A DNA stretch of 64,000 nt, taken from assembly GCF_001949145.1 (NCBI RefSeq), contig NW_019091582.1:443206-507205 (forward strand). The letters are read 5' to 3'. Made by a program: the position numbers and the translations under genes. The notes beneath the pieces are model-generated. The model ran no database searches and had not been told where the DNA came from. It saw only the letters and a program-made list of their open reading frames with translations. The DNA is from Acanthaster planci (Eukaryota; Echinodermata; Asteroidea; Valvatida; Acanthasteridae). This document shows, in pieces, positions 35,601 to 49,053 of this stretch; the stretch's first letter is position 1; every line of letters starts with the position of its first letter.

Positions 35601-35859
35601 GATTTTGTATAGAACCTAGGCAGTGAGGCCTGTTAGGAAATGATTCGAAACGGATTGAAGAAAAAAATGTAAAGGTTCATTGAAACAAACCTATATATAC
35701 CGGACTGAAGTCCAAGCTCTTTGGGAAGCTTTTACTGAAGAGACATATTTCTCACTTCAGTTAATTCTTGTAAATAGTGTAGACAGTTATTGTAATATAC
35801 GTTATTGAAAGATTCGGTTGGTGTCCTTGTTTTCACTTCATTTGGTCTTTTGTTTAGTC

Positions 35860-38800
35860 TTTAAACCCGGCTTCACCACCTTGACCAAGTTGACCAAATT
35901 GAAAATTCTCAACTGGTGGTGACAGAAACTAACGTATACAGCACATTGCCATCGACCTGGCTTAATGCTCAATTCTGGTGAAATCGAAATTCCGTTGCTA
36001 AAAATAATGTAGACGACAACTGGAAATTCAAGAAATCTGGTGTGTGACAACAATCGAGATGACCAACATTACAATTCACTCACCTGAGTGAACTTAACCC
36101 TTACTTCATTCATCGAGAATGGATTACCACCGGATTTTGATGAAATAGGCACGTAGTCGTATCCAGGGCCTAATCAAGAAGTTTGATTAATCCAGCTAAT
36201 GATTAACAGGAACACAGGAAAGCAGTCTTTGTACTGTGGTCACCTACTCTTGTTATAAAAATGGAAACGGTGTTTACATTTTGCCCATAAAAATAAAGTC
36301 TTCGTCAGAGAAATACCCGCATTTTGTCGTAATTTTCCCCCAACAGTTAAAGTTATTTTTGTTATGACATCGACCAACAGTTTATATGTTATTTACCCCG
36401 CCAGCCTACCAGGCAAAACCAAGCTGGATTTATCCGGTTGAACACTGTTTCAAAAACAAATTGTCCACACCAATATATATTAAAAAAAATCAGAATAAAA
36501 TCTTCAAAATTGTAGTACCAATTTAGACTTGTCGTGTGCCTCTGGAAGACTACAAAATAATATAGGGGACATATTCGGACGTTGGATATAAATTTGAAAA
36601 GACTGAATCTCAGGAAATTTGGGGTAGATTTTAGCTTTTGAACTGAACGTATAAAAGGACTTTCCAAATTTGGGGAAAACATCAAATTGAAGGAAAATAT
36701 ATACTCCAGGAATTAATTAAGACACTCTAAAATGGTCTGGTGAAAATTAGCGGCATGAAGTTACTTCGATGCGTGGTTAATTCGGGCGACATTTGACTAA
36801 TTTAGGACAAGCATATTTGGTTGAGAGGGTGGGCGGCTTATGTTTCGGCCGACTCTGTAGAAGTAATTGGTCGAAGTATATACTGGTTAGCATAGAATAG
36901 ACTTCACTCACAGGGAAACCATTTTTATCTTGTTCCCTGAATCTGTCAGATTAAACGTAATCTGTTAAAAGGAGTAGTGCCAGACTATATGTTGGGTTCC
37001 AAACATCACTTTCATTTTTCTAAACTGCGGCTTAAAACCTTTAGATTTAATTTATCACAAACTGTACATCATTATCAACAAAACCTGGCATGAATTTGTA
37101 TTTAATTTTTATTTCGTCGCTGTTCTTTTAACTTTCACGTTAACAAAATGAAACGTTTTAACTTTGATTAATTCAAGATGGCCAACATTTGAGTACAGTG
37201 TATTGTAGGCCTATCTCTGGAAACGTTAATTGGAAGGGGGATCCGATAGGCAACAGGGCCGATAAAACCACACCTGAATTTTATAACTGATGAGCAACTG
37301 GTAACAAGGAACATTTTGTGTATGCAGGAATTCTTATCAAGCTAGTTGTGGTTCCAAGGAATGCAAATAAACGCGCTGCAGGTATGGGAGTCCCGATGGG
37401 TCTGCAACAATTCTTCATGTTGATCACCAAACCAAATATCCCTCAGAGGCGAACGGCATGTTTGGCTGCGTGTCTAGACTGTGACAGACAATCAGTCAGG
37501 TCACTGATTTCTCGAGAGCTCCTCACGAGCACCGAGAACTGAGACGCTGTCGGTAAATTCAAACAGGAGCGATCATTTTGGACTTTAATTGTCTTAAATT
37601 CACGTTCAATTTGAAAGGGGGTTTTATTCATAAGTATACATTGAAAATAATTGGGCTGTATGATTCAAATGTTTTTAGTGATCTTTCCATTTCTTTTATT
37701 TTCTATTTATTAGTTTTATTTCTTGACACATTAATTTGTATCTTTCCACAAGTATAGCACAGTGATCAATACAATTTTTAAACTTTTATTTACATTTTTC
37801 AAACAGTAACTGTATACCCCCCAAAAGTTGGACATATTTCTAAACCAGGATATCAACTCTTAAAAATTTCACTCAAAATGTTCAACTTCATGTATTGGGG
37901 TGATTTTGAATCACCTGCCGGGTATAGAATTCATTTTTTCTGTTTTTGAGAAAAGATATTTTTTGAATGTGAATGATTTCTTGAAAAACAAGTTCAAGAA
38001 AGCAACGAATTCCAGTGCACTGAAGCTCAAAGTCCATTTTCGCGTCCTTTCAAAGATATCCTAAAATCGAGAAGCAGCAGGATGAGAACAGCAGTACTGC
38101 TGAACCCCAACAGGTGCCGGGAGATTTGTGAATGCTCCCATTTGTGGGATTAGATCTTAACCTCTCATATCTTCGAATTAGTCCAAGCTAACCCTGAGTA
38201 TCTTGAAAAACCGCTTCGGTAGCGTAGCCATCTGGTGGTAGAGTGGTAGAATTCAACGGGTTGGAAATTTGAAAGCAAAAATAGGGATTCTGACGGCATT
38301 ACCGGGACGGCATATTGACTATATAATGCCCAAACAGGACGATAAAAGTATATCGCAAATAAAACACCGTGATGCAAAACACAAATGGTAAAAGCACCGA
38401 ATAATGTGTTACATACTGTATATCTCAAAAGCGACTGCACCATCTTGCGGGTTTAATTGTAGAGGCTTCGTTTGTAATTGAACCGACACGGGACAATCAT
38501 TCTCTTTTGCGGCGGGAAAACAAAACCCCAACTTCGTGTATGATCCACTTACAACTTGCGAGTTCGCTTCGGACAATTTAAACTCGGAAACGGTCTATTT
38601 TTACATGTCATTATTATGTATCTCTTCCGTGTATATGCAATTTGCGGCTTTCTCGAAATGTTGATTAATGATTGAGTTTATTACCTCTAGGTTTTTGTGA
38701 CATATGGGGCGTGATACATGCTAAGGGAGAGTTAGTTGATAGTAATTTCAGTTTCCTTTTTAACAATCCCGCAGGAGCATGTTTAATTTTGATATTGGGG

Positions 38801-41800
38801 TTTTAATTCCAGTCCCTTAAAAAATTGTTCCTCTTTACGAAAAAAAATTACATTTTTGGGAAGTTTTTTTGGGGTCGTATTTAATTGTACAGTGTTGTTC
38901 ATTATTCCTACTGAAATAAATAATCAATGAATGTATATTCTTTACATCCAAAAGCAGTTGAGTATCTTGTGTCCAATTATTAACTGTGCTCAATGCTGAT
39001 GGAATTATACCATCCTGCCGAATATTAGTCCAAAAATGCACAGGAAAACAGTTGCATGTTATATTTAAAACCGACAGTCTCTCAAGTTTTAGGGCCCAAC
39101 TCTCGTGAACAGTAAACTCATGTAATTCTCTTATTTGAAACTTTTTAATCAAGAGGAATTCCGCTGGATTCCCGGCCGATTCTGTCGAGTGAAACATCGA
39201 GCTTCAAGTAGGATTTGCCCTTAGTCTTGATTGTCATGTTGTTGCGGCTTCTGTTCGTGGTTCTTCAAGATATACATGTACATTTCGAGTGCATGATGCT
39301 ATACTGCCGTGGCTTGTCGGCGCCCCCTGATACAAAGTTGGCTGCTACCGCGTAATGTAAAGTCTAGACGGTGCCGAGTAAACAATCGAGAGGTGTTGAC
39401 TTTGACTCGAGTTGAGATCAGAGTACAAGAGGTACAGACATTTTATTGTAAGTGGAAATAAACAAAAAAGTATTGCGTACAAAATTCTGCATCATGAATG
39501 TAGTTATTTAATACGCATGAAAAACTGATTGATATAAAAATACAAACTATTTAGTTAAATGTGCAACTGTAGAATTGTCACTCGTTTCGATTTGCTTCTC
39601 TAGGCAAAATCTTCCCCAAAATGTGCGTCGAGCGGTCCTTGGTATCTGGCAAGACATTTCACCCATGTATCTCACAAAAGCTCATTGGATATTTTCAAAG
39701 TCAAAGGAATCAAACTGACTGAGCATATTTTATCTTTTTAAGATAACCGTTCATATTTTTGAGGGGGTCGGGTGATTGTGATACACTCTGGGTTAATTTG
39801 AACACGAGTTATCCTGAGAGTAAACCCATTCAAGTTGATTCAAATTCACAATTCAAGTTCTTTGTAGCTTTTTGTATTCGTCCGTGTCCGAGTGCAATGA
39901 CCAAAACCTCGGAGGAGGCGCCTCGGACCCTCCCCCAACGCTTAGAAATCGTGGCCAAATTTTCAACCAAAAATACACCCCAAAGAATAACAAGTTTGGA
40001 TCTTACAAAGGGCAGCCGTTCTTGTTTGATCAACCCTCTCACACTTTGGTGATTTAATCTCAGCCAAGCAGTAGAATTTTAAACTTGAATAAATTTCGAC
40101 ATATTCGCATTCAGTCTGAAACCCAAATCCATCAGTACGTAATTCCGCTTATAGTCGCATGTCACACGACCGCATGGATCACTATTCCTCTTCTGTACAC
40201 GCGTGGTTACTGGAAGCACTGCACATTTTGGTATTCCTAACACTAATGTTTACGTTGGCTAGAAACGAAGGCCTGCGTCAAAATTTCATGAAATTTATTC
40301 CACAACTTTTGCCACTCATCCTTTTAGAAACTTATACAGGTTTGGCCGGCTCCAAACCTGAGCCGCTAAGAGACGGGTTATTTCGCCCGCTCACTGTTCA
40401 GGTCAGCACAACGAAATGTCTTGAATACAAACTCAAATACTCAACTTAAAAAGGCAAGAATAGAATAGAAAATTCCTACAGTAAATGAAATTTTGCTCGA
40501 GTAAAGCTAAGGCACCAAGGCACGGACATTATGTCCAGCCACGATTGACCAGGAAACACGGGAAGTTTGACTATACATGGCCATTCAAAGAAGACTGCAG
40601 CGTGTCGGATTGAACAACCACCTTTCCTTTTTGAAAACCCGCTAATGATAATCTCTTAAAAGCTTTTCCCACTCACTTCAACTGTCCTATAGTTTGCCGG
40701 GGAAATGGGTGAATACGCGCGGTTCACGAGTGCCCGTTTCGTGCGTGATCGTCTCGGCCTCGACCGAATTACAAACGGGCTGAGGCGGGCGGGACCGCGG
40801 TACCGTCCGCCTGAACTTCCCCAGCAGTCAGCGACAGAGTCCGCTGTTAATCATGGTCTGTCTGTAACACGATTTTAAATTTGCAAGCTCCTCAACAACG
40901 AGACCGCCATGAGGGAGAGGGGGTTTGATGATTTCTTGAGTTCTCTGAAACCGTTGCCGGATTTGGCGGACTGTTATTGGACACGAGCGAAATCTTTCTA
41001 GGTTTTGTGCATCAGTGCATTCGCTTCAAGAAACACATTTAAACCATCCCTTTGGATCTTGTAACAAAACAAGACTACGCACATTTTTCATAAACTGGTT
41101 TTGAGACGGAAGGTGCATTTTTCTCGGGGTGGAGAATTTTAGATTAATCACTAAGCAAGAGGAAGCCTTCACCACGTTTGTAATTTTCAGAGAAAAAAAA
41201 ACAGAAACCCATGAAATCTGACGGTATTATTTTTCAGTTATCGCTACCCAAACACTCATATTTTCAAAGTGTCAAAGCTGTTTACATGGCCGAGTCGAGA
41301 GAGCATAGGAAAATTGTTTTGAGAAGCCCGAATGGGGGTGGGGTAGTGTTTCGTTTGCAAATTACTCAATTAGTGACAGAACATGTCGACTCTGTAGCAG
41401 CTTGGGCGCAGTTTCATGCACGTTGTCATGGAATCACGCTGTTAACATCACCGGTAACACAGCCCTGATGAAGACTCCGTATCGTACCATTGTAAGAATT
41501 CTAAAACTCGGAGAAAGGTGTCGCCATGCAGCGTCCGTCCGCCATGTTGTCCTCAAAATGCCACGGTGGATTTCTCGAAATTGTTGCAATGTCAACTCTT
41601 TTGTTGACTTGTTAATTTTCATGTCAGGAAATCTCACGGTAGCGTAGTAAACCATGCGCACGATCTAGCAGAGAACAATTACCCTTTCTCTTACATCGTT
41701 CGGGAAAACGTACAATCTCAAATCTGAAAAAGTCGAAATAGCTCTTGTCCGAGAAATGGGCCGAATCGAATGCGGACTTCTTCCGAAATCCAGGCACACA

Positions 41801-44800
41801 CGGAGTCCGGGAAAACTAAATTAATTAGATATGTTTCCTTTAACTGGATTAGTCATCACTTTCTGTTATCGACTTTTAAAACTTATATTCATTGAAACCT
41901 GACGATTTTGGCACTTTTATGATAGATCCACGGGCTCCAAAATAAAACCGGATAGAAATGGGTTACACTTTCACATCTCGAAACAAACAGTAATAATAAA
42001 AACCCGAATGCGAGGCTCTGAAACTAAAATGAACGAAAATGGGCCAAGTCCCTTGTTTTTTTTTTGTTAGCATTTGCTGTTCATGCAACCCATTGGCCAA
42101 CGACCAATTTGTTATACTCCTTGGAGTCTTAACTTCCATGTACACAGGTTCATCCATGAAAGCCGCTCCGTTCCAAGTAAGCCCTACGACGATCTCGGTT
42201 GCATTGTACCATGCCTCAGCCTATCCTACCGGGCCCTTTACCAGTGTTTTGGCGGGTCCGTGGCGAGCATAAACCAGCCAGGATCGACACAAAGCTATCT
42301 GAATTCCCAAAGAGCGACAATATCACTCTTTTCGAATGAACATTCATTCCCTCCGACAGAACTGGGGAGAAGAATTGAGTGAGTTTTTTTACCCAGTCGA
42401 ATAGACCGAGATTTCAATCAAGATTCTACTGGTAAGGATTCAAACAAATTCGATCTAGTTTTTCAGTACAGCGTTCCCAAAATCCACTTTCTGGAAATAA
42501 AAGAAAACTGGCCAACCCTATTTTGCCAATTTCTGGTCGCTCTGTAATTCTTCCTGGCCTTTTCGACGACATTGGCGGCAGCTTCACATCGGTTTCTCCC
42601 ATTAATAAAGAAGACATAAGGAGATCCAAACAATACGCAAAGCTTTGGTGCGACCAGGTGTCCCATAATAATGATAAGATGCAACATTTTCGGATTTTTT
42701 TCTAAACCTCAACTGGTTTACCGGTTCTGCATGCCATGTTGTCTATATTTCCTTGTTTATAAAATAGTCATCATGTGATATTCAGGTTACATGACTTGTA
42801 CTGTACATAACAGATTTAGAAATTGGCGGATTCGAAATGCAGTTTAGCTTCACATAATCTTGTGCGATCTGCATTAATCTTGTAGGATTACATCTGGTTT
42901 TGTTGCACTCTCTGTATAGGAGAGGTGCTGGTTTTAGGAAATGTGGACATGCTCGCATTTCCTGTGTTCTCAAACAAATGTCCGGGAGATGGTTATTCTA
43001 AGCAGTTCCTGTATCCAAACTTTTGATTCATAGTCTAGCAGGCACCGTGGAATAAAGGGGCCACACAGAGCCACGGGTGGATCGAGTTTATCCGACATAT
43101 AAACTCGAGCTTTCCATCTGTATTCTCAAAATGCATGGACGACAGTAAATGCTATCCAGGACAGGGTGACGATGCCTCAACAAGTTTGGAAATATTTGCA
43201 TATGGTTATTTTGTTTCCTGTATTCATACTCACAGCTTGTTTGTCTGACAAAAATTGTAATATATCAATGATATCTTCCAGATCTTGTACAAGTATCCGC
43301 TTTTTATCTGGAATCCTCCTATAATTTCTGTTATTTTCATATTATATTCGTGTGAATATTCTATCAATAGCATTGAAATTAACTGTAGGCCTACCTCTAC
43401 CTACCTATTCCATACAATCACGTGGAATCAGACAGTGAGAGGATCCAGAAAATGAAAGGTACGACAAAACACGAACATTTAGGGTATATCTAATTCAATT
43501 TTTATAAACGATTCTAAACAACCAAAACTTCCTTACTATTTTGTCTATCTATATAGACCTCCAGTCATTTTCATTTTTTGGTCATATGGCTGCTATAATT
43601 ATGTCGCTATGATCACAGCACTTGTGCTTATGATTTCTGAAACCTGTCAAAGTCAAGTAGCCTAAGTTTTGTTATTCATAAAATTGGCCTATTGTGTAGC
43701 AAGGTTGCAAATGCATGCAAGGCGAAAAGATGATCTTACCTTTCAACATTGCTTTGATGTTCTACGAAGAGAAAAATGCATTAAGGTCCTGTAAGACAAG
43801 AGAAAAATGATTAATGAGAGGCTTTTCTGTGTTACCGACACGCCATCGACGGAACAGGAAAGCGATCGCCGTGAAGCCCTGGATTGTGAGCTTCTACCCG
43901 GCGCGAGACGTTGACACTAACACGCTTGCTCGAGCTATCCCGAAGAGATGCGGAAACACCAGATCTAACCACTTACCACTCAAGCAAGCGTCAGCAAAAA
44001 TTGCGAGGATGCCCATTTGGTGTAAAGGAGGATTTGTCGAATACATTAAGCCTATTTGGAAAAGAACATGCATTCAACCAGGCGGGAAAACTGTATAAAA
44101 TACGCCCTGCTCATCAATCAAAACAGCTGCATTATGTTAAGAGCTTATCTATACGGAGCGTTTTTCCTTACAACCTTCTTGTTGAATGTCACAAAGCATC
44201 GTTTTTCAACAAAATCATCAGCCTTTTAAGAAATCAGACATCTCCACACATAAGTAAACGCTTGAGAGTCAAATTTGGGCAAGACACGCAGTTCGCGAAG
44301 GTTTCAAATGTAAACATGCCATACGATACTACACGAGGACGGCGCATTAGCCCGGTGAATTTTGCGCCCGCATGCGCCGAGCGGGCAGCGGACGGTCGAT
44401 GGTGACCGGGAAACGCTGTCAAATCCCCGGTGATGGAATTCCCCCAACCACTGTGAATAACGGAAATGTTGCAGGAGAATATACCGGCCATTTTTCTAAT
44501 GGCGAGGACAGGTCATATCAAGAAATGCACTGTTCCAGAAAAAGAATCAATGGATTGAGTCAAGATATAATTTCGTAATTGCATAAACAATGAATATCAA
44601 AAGGAAAAAACAATCGTAAGTGGTAATGAAGAAACGTTAATCTATCATCAAAACAAACACAAAGAATTTCAATGGTTACTTTAACCAATCTTTTGTATAA
44701 TGCAATCCTGATTGCTAAAAATTCTGATTTGAAAGGGAAATGTGCGAAACGAAATTTCCAGACAACAGTGATCACATTCACTTGTTTATCTAAAAGGTTG

Positions 44801-47800
44801 ATCATGGAAATGCTTCCAAAATAATGTAATGTTGCCGAACTATTGTCACATTGAATAAATACATGAAAAAGTAGGTACATTCACAGAACAGAAACTTGTA
44901 TATGAAGACACACGCCCTAGACTGACTGGCTCTCTGACTAGCGGATAGACCGAGCGCAGATGGTCGACCGCTACCGACGACTCTGCCCTGTGAACCGTAG
45001 GGTTCCCCGGCCGACGCACGGTAAATGTGAGGTCGTAAAGCCTCGCGAGTGAAGCAGCATTCACTAGGTCTGATGTGCTCCCCCCCGCGGGACGGGAGAC
45101 AGCGAAACGGGCCCGCAGTGCTTGAACCCCGCTCTGTTTTCTAGTGGGTGGAAATTGGCAACTCTCCAGAATTCAGTGGGGATCAATCCTCTTGGAAAAG
45201 AACAGTGGCTTTGTTTTCCGCTGTGTTGGGAGCAAGAAGACGAGATTCAACCAGATTTCGACACGACACGGCTTTATAACTGGGGCGGGGGGGGGTTTCA
45301 CAAGAAACTTTCAATTTTTCCCTCCTGTGCTTCAGATATTTCAAATTCATGTGAATTTGTAAGGCACGTGCCTAAACCAAGAAGTTCTGTTCTCAACCCT
45401 CGGAATCCTTCCCACTGCATTTCAGTATCCCTTGGGTTAAAGTGCCAACTAACTGCAGATATGTTAATTTTCGTGGAAGTCCCAACTATGCACTGTTTGT
45501 ACGACAAAGTGGACGGCATATTTCATATCGAGGTTTTCCTTTTTCCTTTTCCTGTGTTCTGTTTCTTCTTCTACTTTATTTCTTTTCTTCTTTGAAGAAG
45601 TGTTCATCTGTGCGTGCATGGGAAGCCTCTGTTTTGCATGCCATTAATTGGGAATTAATCTCCGGCAAAAAGAGACTGCGATACATGTACAGAAATCATT
45701 TCCTGAGAAGAAAGAAAGGTCTCTTCGAAGATTATTTACAGAAGAGAAGGGAGTCCGTCGGTGCAGTCACATTGCCGACTAATACGCAAAATTGAATACA
45801 ACTCCTTCTAAACACTTGTGAGAATAGTTTGTTCAGGTTGATGTTCGAATTCTCGACTATTGGAAAGAAATTTAAGATTTCCATGCAAAAGATTCACAGA
45901 GCAAATCTCTGTGTGTATACGTGTAAGAATTAACTGTAAATATACCATGAACCTCCAATACAGATTTTTGCCTTTACAACTAACAGAAGTATCTCATACA
46001 TGCGGTTCAGAATAAATCCTTTAAACAAAACTGTGATCGGTTGATTTTAGCTTTGGTTACTGAAATTATTCTTAGATATAATTCCTCGCATCTTTAATTA
46101 AGAAAATATTGATTCTGATGAGAAATTTTTCAGCCTTGCAACACCAAGTGGTGAACGTGAAATCTAAGAAACTTCAATTTTCTTTCGGTGTCCTTATTCG
46201 TCAAAGGCCTGTAAAGTTCCCAAAAATATCTGTTATAATCATCAATTCACTCCATCATAAGAGTAACCCTTGCTTGCTAAAACTTCTGAGAAATCACCGC
46301 CTCTCTGACTTGTGCGTCTAGACGGGCGCAAAGTGCTTGTTGACAGATTACATGAACCAAAAAAAGTGGCGGTTAAAAATCAATTGGCAAATAGTTTTGG
46401 AGGCTGGCTAACTGGACCCATTGGGCGCGGGGCACGTCTTAAACTGCAGAACAATAAACAGCCCCCCTTTCTGGGAGAACGCTTCCAGACGCGTGTCTGT
46501 CCCACATGCAAATGAAAAATAGTACCGCATTATTTAGACTCGAAGTAGAATCGCACATCAGGTAGAAAGTTATATACAAGGAGATATATACAATCCCGGC
46601 ACGTAAAACTCAGCTATTGAAAGTTTTAAAAAAGGCAGACAATATAAAAAAACAACCTTCCATTCAAAAAAATAAGAGCTAATGAGTACTTATCTAGGTA
46701 TGGAGGGCAAAATTGATAACTTAGCTAGTCTTTACAAAGATTTCAACCCTGAATCAAATAGTTTAAAATAGTTTACGCAGTAATCACAGTTTCGATTTTA
46801 AAGGCTCATTTCGTTCCAGAAATGGTCATGAAAATCTCTTGAGTTTTAGATAACAAATTGTCACAACAGAAACCATGAAAGTAAAAGGATATTTTAGTAA
46901 GAGTACATCAAGGCATTTTTACACATTTATTCTCACCGTACACAAAGGCCTAATTCAAACAGCAACATTTGAATGAAACAGGCGCACAGTCTTGTCTAAT
47001 TCGGTTACGTGAAAAGAATGTTAACCTTCAGGCGTGCATCCGAATTTTCGTAGGCCCTCTGTAACAACACGCCAATGGAGAATGCTGATATTAACTCGAA
47101 ACAAATATTGCTGTTGTGTTATGAACTTTATGATGATCTGTCCCGGAAACGTCTACTTCTTCATCTCCCTTGCAAGACAACTTGATCTTGTAACAATTGG
47201 GCCTTGTCGAAACTGTGTGGGCAGATGTGGCTTAAAGTTTCTTCCCAAAGATTTTAGCCCATGTTGCTGGAAAGAGGACTGTAAAGTAGAAATCACAAGC
47301 AAGAATTTTATTACCTTGAATGTGTCATGCTTAAACATTACGAATTTTTGTTAGAAAGTGGTGTTTGAAGAGACATCTGAAAGGTATTCAGAATAAAAAC
47401 GGTTCAGATCATAATATTCATTATAAAAATTGTTTTGGGGATGAAATCGACAAAACTTACAATATTTCTGTCCCAAATAATAAAATTAATTAACTTTTGG
47501 GATCGGTCAAAGAGCAACAAGTTTATTACAAGTATAATAATATGAAACCCGTTTAAAACCTGAATATTGAAGTAGCTCGGCCAGTGCGCACATGCATGCA
47601 AAATCCTTGATCCCCTGCGGTACACAAAATCTTTTTTTACACACTGCGTCGGGAATTCATGCCATTGATATCAGCTCGACGGAATGTTATTGGCGGGTTA
47701 TAGACTTTATAAGAGGAAAGAACAAAATTTTGTTCATGGAACTTTACTGTTTTCCCCCAGCATTACACTCTGAGCCTACACATCTGAGCCGTGTTCACCT

Positions 47801-48232
47801 TGCAATATCTATAAGTTCCACGATAAACGCTTTTGTCATTCCGAGAACCAGAGAAAAAGAAACATGAATTCAGTAACAAATCACTAACTGTCCATGGCAG
47901 AACGGCCTGGAGAAGATCAGAACTGCACATAAATTGTTTCTAGACAGTGCCATTTTAATTTTTTCCCCAGACGGAACGTTTTCGACTCCACGCAACTCAA
48001 TAAAACTCAACGACGCAGATGTCACAATTCTTGATGGTATATACCGAGAGAAGGGCGCCCCGATTCGCTGTTTGTGAGAATAACCAAAACTACAAACAAG
48101 AATAATCAAAACTATGTACGAACTGGAAGCCGAATCAAGCCGAACAATTGCGATTTTGTGCATAATAAAATCAAATAGTTATGAGTTTGTCAAAACTATG
48201 CGAAAAACTCTAGAATTATCCAAAATGACCCA
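35860..48232. other. Long non-coding stretch, no gene firmly recognised
   Basis: About 12 kb without a recognisable exon. It includes a 5'-half tRNA-Gly-like sequence (38229-38254), an AGGGGGCGC motif (39319, minus), CpG-rich patches at 40690-40850 and 44900-45110 that could be regulatory, a 164-codon open frame at 43911-44405 and a cysteine-rich frame at 47177-47354, both of unknown status. Confidence 0.5.
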
Positions 48233-48406
48233 GAATACGGGCGATTCACAATAGTGCGCCTTCAAGAGTTTTGGCGTTGACCAGTCACAATGCGCAAAAT
48301 CTGTCGACTCAATGCGGAGTAGGAAAGGGTCGACAGATTTCGCGCATTGTGATTGGTTAGCGCGTTGCAAACTCTAGGAGGCGCACTATTGTGAAACGCC
48401 CGTATT
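48233..48406. mobile_element. Hairpin MITE, 174 bp, probable TA target site
   Basis: The left arm GAATACGGGCGATTCACAAT is followed by AGTGCGCC. The right arm, inverted, reads GAATACGGGCGTTTCACAAT then AGTGCGCC. Complementarity continues inward (CAATGCGC, AATCTGTCGAC), giving an almost complete hairpin of about 80-bp arms. A TA dinucleotide borders CGGGCG on both sides, compatible with a Tc1/mariner-type target. Non-autonomous. Confidence 0.85.
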
Positions 48407-49024
48407 CAAAATCTGGGTGCATTCTTGAGTTATTTCCTATTGTATTCGTACGTTTTTATACATCTATAATGAGTCAGCATAATTCTGGACTGTTTCACAC
48501 GAAAAAAAATCTACGAAACTTGTAAGAATGCCAACAGTATACCAAGTTACGAATAGGGGCCTACAGCCAGAACAAACCTACTACTTCAAGTCGCTCCCGA
48601 ATCACCCCGACAATTATTAACCTGTCCAAAATTATCGGGGTACTTCCCGATTTTAACAATCTTTCACCAAACAATCCGAATCATCCCCGGGCAGTCAGGA
48701 ACCACTCCCTGATTTTCAGCTTAAGAATCGGAAATGTGGGAACCCGCCCTAATCCAGACATCTCAGAGATCCGCGTTTTCAATGAAATTACCCCTCGTGG
48801 CTTTTCCCACGCCGAAGACTTATCCAAAGATTCACTTCTAACATTTCAGCCTGATTTGTCAAATGATTGTTTGCGCTCCCGAGCGGACATAAGGGCATTA
48901 CCAACCTCCTCCGACTGACAAAAAATATCTTATAAGGGAGAAATCCTGAATGCGCCTTCCTGGAATCACGTCACACAATAGAGGGCCTCTAGTTTATCTA
49001 AGGCTGCCCAACAAAAACAATAAT

Positions 49025-49053
49025 AAACAAACAAACAAACAAACAAACAAAAA
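49025..49053. repeat. (AAAC)n microsatellite
   Basis: About seven AAAC units followed by a short A run. Confidence 0.85.
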
